Assembly: GCA_030429565.1 (NCBI GenBank)
Contig: JAUIFE010000032.1
Coordinates: forward strand, 37,608-101,607
Length of the DNA stretch: 64,000 nt
Source of the DNA: Holophagae bacterium
GTDB lineage: Bacteria > Acidobacteriota > Holophagae > Acanthopleuribacterales > Acanthopleuribacteraceae
Reading direction: 5' to 3'
In this document: positions 36,383 through 46,081 of the stretch, in pieces
How the letters are laid out: every line of letters starts with the position of its first letter
Numbering within the stretch: position 1 is the stretch's first letter
Made by a program: the position numbers and the translations under genes
Notes under the pieces: model-generated
Databases searched by the model: none
Told to the model about the DNA's origin: nothing
Seen by the model: the letters and a program-made list of their open reading frames with translations, nothing else

Positions 36383-39319
36383 ATGTTTAAGAAATGGATC
36401 GCTGCTTTTTCTTTGTTGTTCAGTGGCGCAGTTTTATTAGCAAGCGATGTCGTGATCGAAAAAGCGGTCCCCATGTCCAACGAAGGGAAGACCTCGCTGG
36501 TTGTCTTTTATAAAGGCGCCCCTCAACTCAGTTATTTTGCCTTGGATGTGGCCGAGGGCGTATTTTCCGTTGATTTTCCCGGTGCCAACAGCGCGGTGGA
36601 TTTCAGCGAGCTGGTTTTCCCCCAGGCGTCCCGGATCGTGCAAGAACCGCTTGATACCGACTCCGAAAGTGGTATCCGCGTCCGTTTTTTCTTGAACGGT
36701 ACGGTTAACTGTTCCGTTTACGATGGTGCCGAGGGCGAAATCACCCTTTTCTTTAAAGGTGAGGCGGCAGCCGAGACGGCGATCGCCGCGGTGGCGCCGA
36801 CCAACGAAGAAGTAGAAGCGTTGCCCCAGTCCGCCCAGCCGATGGTCACCCAATTAGAAGGTGGCGAAGGACTCAAGCGTCTGGTTCATCTAGATGTTGC
36901 GGATCAGCAAACCTTTGGTGTGTTGCGCCTTGAAGTGGTTGGACTCAACCAATACCGCACCTTTTATCTTAAGGAACCAAACCGGTTTGTTATCGATTTG
37001 GAAAACACCTTGGTGCGCGTCACTCAACCGACCATTGCGGTCGACAGTGAGTTGGTGCAACAGATTCGCGTCCGCCAGTTCCAACGCGAGCCCAGCCCCA
37101 TTACGCGCTGTGTTTTGGACTTGGGGGCCCGCATCCCCGTCGCTATTCGCGAAACCCAGCAGGGTTTGGCTCTGGTTTACGGTGCCGACGACATGCAGCT
37201 CGCTCAAGCGGTTCGCATGCTTGAAAAAGGTGCCGTTGATTTAAAACAGAATGCCGAAGCTGAGGTTGTCGAAACCGCGGTTGCCCTTCAGCAACCTGCC
37301 GTAGCCGACGAGGCCGAAGCACAGCACGTCGAAGTCGTTCCACCCATGGAATCAACAACGGTTGCCGACATGGCGCCCGTTTCCGAGCCGTCTGATGATC
37401 AAGCGGTTGCGGACGATGCCAACGACGTGACGGCCGAAGTGATCGCAGCAGATACAACGGCAACCGACAAGGTTGAAACCGTCACGGACGAAGTTGAAAC
37501 CGTCGTAGCGACGAAAGAAAGCTTGCCGGCGGTTGACGAAACCGAAGTTAATCCGGTGGTTGAAGAACCCGCGACGGAAGTTGTTGCGGCAACGCCCGCC
37601 GCAACCTTGCCGACCTTCACTGAGGCGGCAGAGACCGTTACGGAAACGGCCGAGGCGGGCTCACGCTTGCCTGTTTTTGAAGAGGCGATGGACGCCATGG
37701 CCGATTTTCAAAACAGCAAACAAAAAGCCACGCCGAGATCATTGCCCGAGCCGATCATTGACGAAGTTGATGACAGCATGCCTTCCTTCCAGATGGCGTC
37801 GGATTTTGATGAAGAAGTGAACGGTGTGTTGGCGGCTGATCGCGCGGGTCACAAACAGACCCTGTACCAAATGATGCGCGATCAACGCAGTAGCCACCAT
37901 GAGATCGGCACGATTGTTGTCACTAACAACGCGATTGATTCTTCCAAGCTCGTAGAAATGCGTCCCATGATTCAAGACGACGAAGAAGGCGATTCACGTG
38001 ACTTTGCCTCTTTGTTTGAAGAGAACGATGATCCCTACGAAACCATTGACGGTGGTGAGGTTGAATATCGCGGTGAAGAGATTTCCATCATTGACGTCAA
38101 AGATGCCGATGTGGTCGACCTGCTGCGTTTCATCGCGGATCAAGTCGGCATCAACCTCTATGTTGATTCTTCGGTTCGTGACGTCCGCGCCACTTACCGC
38201 TTCCGCAACATCCCCTGGGATCAGGCGCTGGATATCATTCTCACGAATGCGAACTTAGACAAACAGTTCAAAAACGGCGTTTTGCGTGTTGCAACGACCG
38301 ACAAGTTTCGTGCAGAGGAAGAAGCACGCGCTGAGTTGCGCTTGCAACGTGAATTATCAGTGCCGCCGGTCACGGTGACGTTCCCGTTGAGCTATGCCAA
38401 CGCCAAAGAAGTCGTCCCCATTGTTGAAGAATACCTGTCGCCTCGCGGCACCATTCTTATGGACGAACGTACCAACACCCTGATCATTGAAGACATTCCC
38501 AAACGAATGACCGCCATTCGTACCTTGATTAAGAAATTGGACAAAATGATCTCTCAGGTCACCATCGAAGCCCGGATCGTTGAATCTTCTCGTCGCTTCC
38601 TGCGCGAGCTGGGCGTTCAGTGGGGTCTTTCGGGCGATTACTCGCCTGAGATCGGGACCGACACGGGTTTGGATTTCCCCAACCGCGTCGGCGTCGGTGG
38701 TCCAACCATCGGTACCACCAACATCAATGGTCTGCAAGGCGGTTATGCCGTGAACTTCCCGGTTGTTTCCGAGAACCCCTCGGGGATCGGTCTTTCGCTG
38801 GGTAACTTCCTCGACAATTTCAAACTCGATATTTCACTGCAAATGCTTGAAAACGACGGTGAAGGTCAGATTATTTCGGCACCGAAGGTGACCACACAGA
38901 ACAACAAAACGGCTTCGATTAAAAACGGTCAAAAAATTCCTATCCAGACAGTTCAACGGGGTACGGTTACCACGACGTTCATCGATGCGGTTTTGGAATT
39001 GCACGTGACGCCTCACATCACTGCCGACGAAACCATCATTCTCGATGTGAAAGTTGATAAATCTCAAGCGGACTTCTCGCGGTCGGTTAACGGTAACCCC
39101 GTCATCTCTATTCGACAGGCTGAGACCCGGCTCTTGGTCCGGAACGGTGGTACCGCCGTTATTGGTGGGATTTTCACCTTAAACGAGCAGTCGTCGGCGT
39201 CGGGAATTCCCAAATTGAGAAACGTGCCTTTCCTGAAGCGATTGTTCGGTTTTGAATCTGAGCAATATGAAAACCAGGAATTGTTGATTTTCATCACGCC
39301 AAAAATTGTCAAATACTAA
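36383..39319 (+). CDS. pilQ: Type IV pilus secretin PilQ
   Basis: 978 residues, long for PilQ (about 700-900). A signal peptide is followed by two AMIN-like domains (about 25-130 and 155-275) that bind peptidoglycan, a long Ala/Val/Glu/Thr-rich linker (about 290-560), an STN domain (about 565-625; SIIDVKDADVVDLLRFIADQ), an N1/NolW domain (about 660-720) and the secretin pore domain (about 735-978) with VTIEARIVESS, APKVTTQNN and a C-terminal ELLIFITPKIV. It forms the outer-membrane gate for the pilus. The extra length is mostly the linker, which may span a thick periplasm. Confidence 0.95.
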   Translation: MFKKWIAAFSLLFSGAVLLASDVVIEKAVPMSNEGKTSLVVFYKGAPQLSYFALDVAEGVFSVDFPGANSAVDFSELVFPQASRIVQEPLDTDSESGIRVRFFLNGTVNCSVYDGAEGEITLFFKGEAAAETAIAAVAPTNEEVEALPQSAQPMVTQLEGGEGLKRLVHLDVADQQTFGVLRLEVVGLNQYRTFYLKEPNRFVIDLENTLVRVTQPTIAVDSELVQQIRVRQFQREPSPITRCVLDLGARIPVAIRETQQGLALVYGADDMQLAQAVRMLEKGAVDLKQNAEAEVVETAVALQQPAVADEAEAQHVEVVPPMESTTVADMAPVSEPSDDQAVADDANDVTAEVIAADTTATDKVETVTDEVETVVATKESLPAVDETEVNPVVEEPATEVVAATPAATLPTFTEAAETVTETAEAGSRLPVFEEAMDAMADFQNSKQKATPRSLPEPIIDEVDDSMPSFQMASDFDEEVNGVLAADRAGHKQTLYQMMRDQRSSHHEIGTIVVTNNAIDSSKLVEMRPMIQDDEEGDSRDFASLFEENDDPYETIDGGEVEYRGEEISIIDVKDADVVDLLRFIADQVGINLYVDSSVRDVRATYRFRNIPWDQALDIILTNANLDKQFKNGVLRVATTDKFRAEEEARAELRLQRELSVPPVTVTFPLSYANAKEVVPIVEEYLSPRGTILMDERTNTLIIEDIPKRMTAIRTLIKKLDKMISQVTIEARIVESSRRFLRELGVQWGLSGDYSPEIGTDTGLDFPNRVGVGGPTIGTTNINGLQGGYAVNFPVVSENPSGIGLSLGNFLDNFKLDISLQMLENDGEGQIISAPKVTTQNNKTASIKNGQKIPIQTVQRGTVTTTFIDAVLELHVTPHITADETIILDVKVDKSQADFSRSVNGNPVISIRQAETRLLVRNGGTAVIGGIFTLNEQSSASGIPKLRNVPFLKRLFGFESEQYENQELLIFITPKIVKY

Positions 39320-39371
39320 TCAATCAAGATCGGTCATGTTGAACCGTTGCTCGAAAAAGGATGTTTAACCG

Positions 39372-42062
39372 ATGTGGAGAAATAACTGGATCTTGACAGT
39401 CGCAGTTTGTGTGATTGTGGTATTGTGCGTGAGTTGTGGTGGTGGAGCGAATGACGACCCGCCTGACTCTTCTGTTTTTATTACACTCGATGTTGATGCA
39501 AATGATGGTGATGCCGAGGACCACATCATCACCGATATGGTTGTGCTTAATAATGCCATTGCAACGGCGACCATTACCGGGGGGACAACCGCCACCACGC
39601 CTGTTGATCCAACGGTTGGCGTGATTACCCTGCGTCGTTATCGCATTACTTTCGAGCGCATCGACGGCGGTTCGCCAACGTTACCAACCGTCGATGGTGC
39701 GATAAATGAGACCTTTGAGGTTCGCAACATTTCTCAATCTCAAGGGCTTTCGAGTGAAGCAATTGAAGACATTGTCGTCGTGCCCATTAGTTCCAAGTTG
39801 TACTCTGACTTTGCGGTGGCCTTCCGGCAGAACCCAAACCCCGTCGAGTTCAACGCGGTTGCCACCGTTTGGGGTGATAACCCTGCCGGTCAAACCTTGA
39901 GCCGCGACTTCGGCTTTCGGGTTACCGTTGGTGTATTCGTCGGCAACGAAACCCTGATTCCGAAAGTCGTTTCGATTAACGAAAGCAAAAACGTGATCTT
40001 GGGTGATCCGTACCGGATGTACTGGAGCTTTGAACCTCGTCCGTTTGGTGTTACCCAAGCCTCCCTCATTTTGCCTTGGGGTGCGGAATTAAATGTTCCG
40101 ACGAGCCAGTTCCCTTTTGGTGGTGTCGCGGTTGATACCAACCCGCTTTCAGATCGTATCCGTCCCGGCGCATCCGAAGCATTTCCCAATGGGCAACTTT
40201 TTGTTTTCAACCCCTTCGGCTCAACCGTTGCAGAATCTGATGGTGACGTCACGATTACGGCAGCCGCCGCGGGTGGTACCTCGATCTCCATCGACCAGTT
40301 TTTCCCGGACCGCGATGCGATTAACCTTGGCGAAAGTGTCACGTTGAACTGGTCCATCACTGGCGGACCGGACAGTCTGTCAATTCTGCCGTCCTCTTAC
40401 GGTGGCGAAGTTGTGAACTTCGAAGGCAAAAACCTGTCATTTGACTCTATCGAAATTCGTCCCGACCGTTCCGTTCTGCCTTTGTTGCGGGCCGAGAAAA
40501 ACGACGGCTCCTTTGCTGAATCCTTCCTCGATTCTCGCATTGATGTGACCGCCCCGGCCGGCGCAGAAGCTGAGATCATCCTTTTCTCCGCATCGCGTAG
40601 CCCGGTTCCCGTCGGCAGTCAGATTGTTTTGTTTTGGGATGTTCAAGGTCCGTTTAGCAAAATCGAATTATTCCCCATCAACGGTAACCGTGTCGACGTA
40701 TCAACGCGCACCAGCTTTTTGGCACCACCTGTTAATCTCGAAGGGACCCAGACCTATACTTTGGTTGTGACGGGCACCGACGGCGTTATCAAAGCGCAGA
40801 ATGTTTCGGTTGTTTACGACTTGAATGACAACCGACCCATCTCCATCTCGAACGTGGACCAACAACCTGGCTCCGACATTCCCAACGGCGGTACCGCATC
40901 GTTTGACTTCCGGGTCGACGATCCTGATCGTCAAGATTCTAGCTGGCGTGTGCGCCGCATTGCCGGTGACCGTGCGTCTCACTTCCCCACGGAAGGTAAG
41001 ATTGACGAAGGCTTAGGTGAAGCCAGTGTTGCGATTCGCGACGGTGTGGACAGCAATTTGGACTACATTGTCTTCGAAATTTCGGCTTGGGATGACGACC
41101 TGTTTGGTTTGACGCCCGATGCCACGCGTTTCGTTGAGTTGGTCACTTTCACCACCGATGGCGGCGACAACGATCCTACCAACGAAGTACCACGCTTTAC
41201 TGAAGATCCTGCCTTTATTACCGCTGGTGACGAACCCGAAGACACCATTCCCGGTGTTAACGGCGTGATCACCTTCGCTTTCGCCGACCCTGATACCGAA
41301 GCCCTGGAATGGTCAATTCGTATTATCGGTGGTGACTTCGGTGGCGATTTGACGCCAAATGCCGGTTTGATTAACACCGGTGAAGGTGATATTTCCGTTC
41401 AATACCGCGATGACCCCGACACCCCTGACGATCCCGTCATTTTCGAAGTTCGCATCGCCGAGCGTGGGGTTGCTTTCCCTCAGTTTGATATTGCAGTTCT
41501 CCGCATTGATAAGGGTGTGACGCCGGACGGCGGCAACGGTGGTGGCAACACGTTGCCCATCACGTTGGGCTTTGACGGTCTTTACAACAACCTTTTTGGC
41601 GGCGTTCAGACCACGCAGCAGATCGCTGACTACATTCTGTACTTCCCTGGAACCGGTAGTGGTAATTTCAACTTCTTCCGCGACAGCGATTTGACCGAAC
41701 CTGTGGCCGATGCTTCGGCGGTATTCGACCTGCTTCACAGTTCTGGTAACCCCGGTGATGTGAGTGCCGCGCAGTTCTCGCGCAACTTCCAATCGCCTGG
41801 TGCCGCGGGCAACGCCGGTAACCTCAGTTTCGCCGGTTACTTCGCTAACCCGGGTGCTACCACAGCCGCAAGCGGTACGCCGATTGCCGACGGTGTTTCT
41901 CGTTGGTTCATGGCGTTTAACCCCTCTAACTTCCAAAACACCGGTGGCGACTACAACTTGCCTGCTTCCGGTAATCAGGTTTATCAGATCACGGTTACGG
42001 CCTCGGATGCTGATTCCTCTTCGGCAACCTTCAACCGAGTGTTGACGGTTACCGTTCCATGA
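39372..42062 (+). CDS. Large lipoprotein downstream of pilQ, unknown function
   Basis: 896 residues with a lipoprotein signal (VIVVLCVSC, lipobox Cys near residue 23), so probably anchored in the outer membrane. The rest looks beta-rich and extracytoplasmic: Ig-like segments with conserved spacing (INLGESVTLNWSITGGPDSL near 315; VPVGSQIVLFWDVQGPF near 415), then two cadherin/Big-like units with Asp-rich turns (DPDRQDSSWRVRRIAGD, DPDTEALEWSIRIIGGD). The C-terminal 180 residues differ and end YQITVTASDADSSSATFNRV. No family recognised. Position directly after pilQ and coupling to the next gene (4-base overlap) suggest a role with the pilus, such as a surface cap, adhesin or secretin partner. 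Confidence 0.8.
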   Translation: MWRNNWILTVAVCVIVVLCVSCGGGANDDPPDSSVFITLDVDANDGDAEDHIITDMVVLNNAIATATITGGTTATTPVDPTVGVITLRRYRITFERIDGGSPTLPTVDGAINETFEVRNISQSQGLSSEAIEDIVVVPISSKLYSDFAVAFRQNPNPVEFNAVATVWGDNPAGQTLSRDFGFRVTVGVFVGNETLIPKVVSINESKNVILGDPYRMYWSFEPRPFGVTQASLILPWGAELNVPTSQFPFGGVAVDTNPLSDRIRPGASEAFPNGQLFVFNPFGSTVAESDGDVTITAAAAGGTSISIDQFFPDRDAINLGESVTLNWSITGGPDSLSILPSSYGGEVVNFEGKNLSFDSIEIRPDRSVLPLLRAEKNDGSFAESFLDSRIDVTAPAGAEAEIILFSASRSPVPVGSQIVLFWDVQGPFSKIELFPINGNRVDVSTRTSFLAPPVNLEGTQTYTLVVTGTDGVIKAQNVSVVYDLNDNRPISISNVDQQPGSDIPNGGTASFDFRVDDPDRQDSSWRVRRIAGDRASHFPTEGKIDEGLGEASVAIRDGVDSNLDYIVFEISAWDDDLFGLTPDATRFVELVTFTTDGGDNDPTNEVPRFTEDPAFITAGDEPEDTIPGVNGVITFAFADPDTEALEWSIRIIGGDFGGDLTPNAGLINTGEGDISVQYRDDPDTPDDPVIFEVRIAERGVAFPQFDIAVLRIDKGVTPDGGNGGGNTLPITLGFDGLYNNLFGGVQTTQQIADYILYFPGTGSGNFNFFRDSDLTEPVADASAVFDLLHSSGNPGDVSAAQFSRNFQSPGAAGNAGNLSFAGYFANPGATTAASGTPIADGVSRWFMAFNPSNFQNTGGDYNLPASGNQVYQITVTASDADSSSATFNRVLTVTVP

Positions 42063-43795
42063 ACCGATACATTGTCTCTTCGTTAGAACAACAACTAAGG
42101 AACGATCCGACTTCTCGGGTCTTCCTTCGGTTGGCCGAAGAGTTCCGCAAAGGTGGGATGTACGACAAGGCCGTTCGCGTTTGCGAGGACGGCCTGCGTC
42201 ACCACTCGCGCTACGTGCCGGCCTGGGTTTGCCTGGGCCGATGTCACGAAAGCTTGAGTCGGCCGCTTGAGGCTGAAAAAGCATTTTCAAAAGTACTAGA
42301 GTTTTCTTCCGATAACCCTCATGCCCTTCGTGGTTTGGGGGTTATTGCACTTAATCGTCGCCAATTCGACGAAGCGCGGCTTTATTTCGAGCGCTTGCTG
42401 ATCCAAGAGCCGGCCGATGAACAAATTCTCGATTGGTTACAGCAATGTGAAGACGGTGCCCTACAGGTCGAAGCTGAGCAGATGGCACAAGATCTCGACC
42501 CAACGCGAACGGTTGAAATTACCAAAGGCAACCGCGACATGATTGTCGATCAGCCGTTGGCCGACGCCGAGGCCGATGAACCACCGACGGCATTCGATGC
42601 TGCTTCTATCGCCCGCGTCGGTGCTTTTGATACCAATCCCGACGAAGAAGCACCGGACGAAGACGCGTTGGAAGCTGAGATGCTTGAAGCCGACGATGAT
42701 GCTTTTCTGGATGCAGAAGCTTTGGACGAGGTGGATCAGGCTGAGGATGAGCGCGAAGCGCCAGTCCGTGATTTGGATCAGGCTGAGGATGATGCCGAAC
42801 CGCCTGTCCGTGAAGCCGAGCAGGTAAAACCTGGGCCCAGTGCCGAGGAGCTTGAAGACGCCGAAACCATGGACGCCTTTGATGAGCTGGAAGCGACCAT
42901 TTCCGACAGCTTGCCAGGTTTACCGATGGATAGTGACGCGTTACAGACTTTGGACGATCCCGGCGATGCTGTTTTTACCGAAGGGCCGGCGGCGTCTGCT
43001 GTTGATGAGTCCGCGACACTGCCACCCGAACGTTCCGCCTCTGAAGCGAATGAGGAAGTGGCTGAAGTGGCGTCGTCTGAGGGCGCCTTGTCGACTTTCG
43101 AAATCACCGCCACGGATTCCCTTGAATCAGCGTCAGAGAGCGCCGCCACTTGGCCAGGGGAAACCGAGGTCGCTGCCTCGGCTGCTGATTTGCCGGAAAG
43201 CGATTTACTCGATGACGACGCATTTGAGATGGTTGAGCCTGAGCCGCCGGTCATCGAGGCTGAGCCGCCCGGCGCCGAGGTCGAGCCGTCCGCGTTTGAA
43301 GCGGATGAAAACGATACGGCTGACGTTGAAACGTCGGTGAACGACCTCGATTTTGACTTAAACCCCGACGCGTCCGACGAAGCTGAAAAAACAGCGTCGC
43401 TGCTTGCTGATGATGCTGAAGAGGGCGAAAAAGACGCGATCGATTTGCATTTTGAGCGTGCTTTAAGCGGCGCCGACGATGAGCTTATTCAAGACGATTT
43501 AGTGACGGCGGTGCAGTCCGTGCCGCACGAGCCGCCGCCGCCGGGTGATCCCTTGTCATCCGAGGAATTTGAACATAAAATGACACAAGGCTTAAAGCAC
43601 GAGAAAATGGAACACTTTGAGCAAGCAGAGCAAATCTACCGTCTTTTGCTGCGCCACCGACCGGGTGATGTGGTTGTCACGGGCCACTTGCATCGCTTAT
43701 TGGGCGTTTTGTCGGGCGAGTCCAAAAAACGCAAAAAGATACGCAAACTGTCGAACTGGCTGGATAAGATTAAAGGGGTCTACGATGTTTCATAG
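42059..43795 (+). CDS. TPR protein with a long acidic middle, in the pilus operon
   Basis: 578 residues, no signal peptide, so cytoplasmic. TPR units fill residues about 1-135 (LRNDPTSRVFLRLAEEFRKGGMYDKAVRVCEDGL and on). Residues about 160-475 are a disordered, Asp/Glu/Pro/Ala-rich stretch with small repeats (DQAEDE..APVRDL). A last helical part has one more TPR (HFEQAEQIYRLLLRHRPGD) and a basic tail. It overlaps the lipoprotein gene by 4 bases and the Roadblock gene by 11, so all three should be made in balance. TPR ends with an acidic tether look like a scaffold; the partner is unknown. Confidence 0.82.
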   Translation: MNRYIVSSLEQQLRNDPTSRVFLRLAEEFRKGGMYDKAVRVCEDGLRHHSRYVPAWVCLGRCHESLSRPLEAEKAFSKVLEFSSDNPHALRGLGVIALNRRQFDEARLYFERLLIQEPADEQILDWLQQCEDGALQVEAEQMAQDLDPTRTVEITKGNRDMIVDQPLADAEADEPPTAFDAASIARVGAFDTNPDEEAPDEDALEAEMLEADDDAFLDAEALDEVDQAEDEREAPVRDLDQAEDDAEPPVREAEQVKPGPSAEELEDAETMDAFDELEATISDSLPGLPMDSDALQTLDDPGDAVFTEGPAASAVDESATLPPERSASEANEEVAEVASSEGALSTFEITATDSLESASESAATWPGETEVAASAADLPESDLLDDDAFEMVEPEPPVIEAEPPGAEVEPSAFEADENDTADVETSVNDLDFDLNPDASDEAEKTASLLADDAEEGEKDAIDLHFERALSGADDELIQDDLVTAVQSVPHEPPPPGDPLSSEEFEHKMTQGLKHEKMEHFEQAEQIYRLLLRHRPGDVVVTGHLHRLLGVLSGESKKRKKIRKLSNWLDKIKGVYDVS

Positions 43796-44135
43796 TTTAA
43801 TCAAAGAGATCTGGTCCACGACCCCGGGGCTTGAGAATGTCCTGCTCTCCGGTATTGACGGCATCGTTATCGCCCGCCACCACGAAAGCGACAAAGACGA
43901 TATTGTGGCGGCTGAAGCGGCCAGTTTGATTAAAGATGTGCAGCGTTTTGGCGAAGAGATGGAAGCCGGTCCACTCAAAAGTTTAACCGCGCAATACGAA
44001 GACACCATGATTGCGATCCAGATGGTGACCTCTGAATATTTATTGCTCGGTGTTTTGAGTGATCCCCAATATCTAGGGCTGGTTCAATACCGCTTTACCC
44101 TGAAGTCCTATGAATGGTACTCCGCCATCGCCTAA
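43785..44135 (+). CDS. Roadblock/LC7-domain protein (MglB-like)
   Basis: 116 residues making one Roadblock/LC7 domain: TTPGLENVLLSGIDGIVIARH at the start and MVTSEYLLLGVLSDPQYLGLVQYRF at the end. These proteins regulate small Ras-like GTPases; MglB in Myxococcus is the GAP of MglA and sets the pole where type IV pili work. No MglA-like GTPase is in the window. The ATG at 43785 lies inside the end of the TPR gene, with AAGGGG upstream, so the two are translationally coupled. Confidence 0.85.
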   Translation: MFHSLIKEIWSTTPGLENVLLSGIDGIVIARHHESDKDDIVAAEAASLIKDVQRFGEEMEAGPLKSLTAQYEDTMIAIQMVTSEYLLLGVLSDPQYLGLVQYRFTLKSYEWYSAIA

Positions 44136-44147
44136 ACCGGTTTGTGT

Positions 44148-44176
44148 TTGCTCCTCGGCGGCGTGTGGGCTAAGAT
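44148..44176 (+). promoter_or_regulatory. Putative promoter for accB-accC-aroK
   Basis: TTGCTC (44148-44153), a 17-bp spacer and TAAGAT (44171-44176). Confidence 0.4.
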
Positions 44177-44248
44177 GCCCATGTCATTGCTATTGCCAAA
44201 CACGTTCGAAGGTCCTGCGCCTATCGACATTCATTCGGGTGTGAAACC

Positions 44249-44695
44249 ATGGATATTAAAGAATTAAAAGAACTGATTAAGCTATTTTCCGACGCCAACG
44301 TCGATCACTTGTCCCTCGAAAAAGAAGGATTTTCCTTGGAGTTGGGCAAAGAAAAAACGGTCGTCACCACGGTGGCCGCCGAGGCGCCTGCTGTGGTTGC
44401 CGCTCAGCCTGCCGCACCGGTTGCGGCGGCTCAGGTTGAAGATGACGATGCCGGTTTATTTATCGTCAAATCCCCCATTGTCGGGACCTTTTACGCTGCA
44501 CCAAACCCGGATTCTGAGCCTTTTGCGAGCGTGGGTAGCACGGTGCGCAAGGGACAAACCCTCTGTATTGTCGAAGCGATGAAATTGATGAATGAAATCG
44601 CGGCCGACGCTTCCGGCGAAGTCGTTAAGATTTTCGTCGAAAACGGCGAGGGTGTTGAGTTCGGTCAAAAATTGATGGGCATTAAAGTGGGCTAA
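44249..44695 (+). CDS. accB: Biotin carboxyl carrier protein of acetyl-CoA carboxylase
   Basis: 148 residues. The N-terminal dimerisation part (MDIKELKELIKLFSDANVDHL) is followed by an Ala/Pro/Val linker and the biotinyl domain with the biotinylation motif EAMKLMNE; the usual Met after the Lys is Leu here, a known variation. It carries CO2 on biotin to malonyl-CoA synthesis. accC follows 33 nt downstream. Confidence 0.95.
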   Translation: MDIKELKELIKLFSDANVDHLSLEKEGFSLELGKEKTVVTTVAAEAPAVVAAQPAAPVAAAQVEDDDAGLFIVKSPIVGTFYAAPNPDSEPFASVGSTVRKGQTLCIVEAMKLMNEIAADASGEVVKIFVENGEGVEFGQKLMGIKVG

Positions 44696-44728
44696 GGGTC
44701 CTGGGACTCTGTTGGAGAACGGCATTTT

Positions 44729-46081
44729 ATGTTTAAGAAAATTCTTATCGCCAATCGCGGCGAAATTGCACTGCGTGTCATTTGGGCTTGTAAAGAATTG
44801 GGCATTAAAACCGTGGCGGTTTACTCCGAAGCGGATCGTCTCTCGCTGCACCGTCGTTTTGCCGATGAAGATGTGTGCATCGGCCCGGCACCTTCCAACC
44901 AGAGTTACCTGAATATTCCCTCTATCATTAGTGCTGCTGAGATTACCGGTGCTGAAGCTATCCACCCTGGCTACGGTTTCTTAAGTGAAAACGCGCATTT
45001 CATTGAAGTGGCGCAGTCCTGCAAGCTCCAATTTATCGGTCCTGAAACCCATGCGATTCGCACCATGGGTAACAAAGCAATGGCGCGCGACACCATGAAA
45101 GACGCCGGTGTCCCCATTCTTCCCGGCTCCGACGGTCCAATCAAAGACACCACGCAGGCTAAAGCGCTTGCCGATGAAATTGGCTATCCGGTCATTGTGA
45201 AGGCCAGTTCCGGCGGCGGTGGGCGCGGCATGCGTGTCGTGAACAAAGCCGACGAATTGGTCGATGCGGTGAACATGGCTCGTTCCGAGGCCGAGATTGC
45301 CTTCGGTGACGGCGATGTGTATATCGAAAAGTTCCTCACCAGTCCGCGCCACATTGAAATCCAGGTATTGGCCGATCATTACGGTCATGTGATTCATTTG
45401 GGTGAGCGCGAGTGTTCCATTCAGCGCCGCCACCAAAAAATTATTGAAGAGGCGCCCTCGCCGATTTTGTCCGAGGAAGTGCGTCAGAAGATGGGTGAAG
45501 CGGCGGTTAATGCCGCCAAAGCGGTCAATTATCGCGGCGCAGGCACGGTCGAATTTCTCTACAATGCCGATGGCTCGTTCTATTTTATGGAAATGAATAC
45601 TCGGATTCAGGTAGAACACGGCATTACCGAGCTGGTCACGGGATTGGACTTGGTGAAATGGCAAATTCGGATTGCGGCCGGTGAAAAATTGAGCCTGAAT
45701 CAAAGCGATGTCGTGATGAACGGTCACGCTGTCGAGTGTCGCCTGAACGCAGAGCACCCCGAAACATTCCGGCCGTCACCCGGCCTCATCGAACACTTCC
45801 ACTTGCCAGGTGGTCCCGGCGTACGGGTTGATTCCGCTGCTTACGCCGGTTATCGGGTGCCGCCCAACTACGATTCCATGATCGGGAAACTGATGACTCA
45901 TGGCGCCGACCGCAATGAAGCGATCTCCCGCATGAAGCGAGCCTTGGGTTTGACGGTCATTGAAGGCATTGACACCAACATCAGCCTTCACTCTCGCATC
46001 ATGGACGATCCCTTTTTCCTTAAGGGTGAAATGTCGACGCGTTTCATGGAGCAATTCTTTGAACGAGAAGCGTCCAAATAA
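44729..46081 (+). CDS. accC: Biotin carboxylase of acetyl-CoA carboxylase
   Basis: 450 residues (E. coli 449), ATP-grasp fold. Motifs: KILIANRGEIALRVI, AIHPGYGFLSENA, KASSGGGGRGMRVV, the HLGERECSIQRRHQK segment, EAPSP and EMNTRIQVEH. The residue after EH is Gly where most AccC have Pro; adjacent catalytic residues are unchanged. It carboxylates the biotin on AccB. AccA and AccD are elsewhere. Its last 23 bases overlap the start of aroK. Confidence 0.96.
   Translation: MFKKILIANRGEIALRVIWACKELGIKTVAVYSEADRLSLHRRFADEDVCIGPAPSNQSYLNIPSIISAAEITGAEAIHPGYGFLSENAHFIEVAQSCKLQFIGPETHAIRTMGNKAMARDTMKDAGVPILPGSDGPIKDTTQAKALADEIGYPVIVKASSGGGGRGMRVVNKADELVDAVNMARSEAEIAFGDGDVYIEKFLTSPRHIEIQVLADHYGHVIHLGERECSIQRRHQKIIEEAPSPILSEEVRQKMGEAAVNAAKAVNYRGAGTVEFLYNADGSFYFMEMNTRIQVEHGITELVTGLDLVKWQIRIAAGEKLSLNQSDVVMNGHAVECRLNAEHPETFRPSPGLIEHFHLPGGPGVRVDSAAYAGYRVPPNYDSMIGKLMTHGADRNEAISRMKRALGLTVIEGIDTNISLHSRIMDDPFFLKGEMSTRFMEQFFEREASK

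Noticed and set aside
41313..42290. 325-codon frame on the minus strand
   Set aside because: Fully inside the lipoprotein gene on the other strand; Arg/Thr/Val-rich composition typical of antisense shadows.
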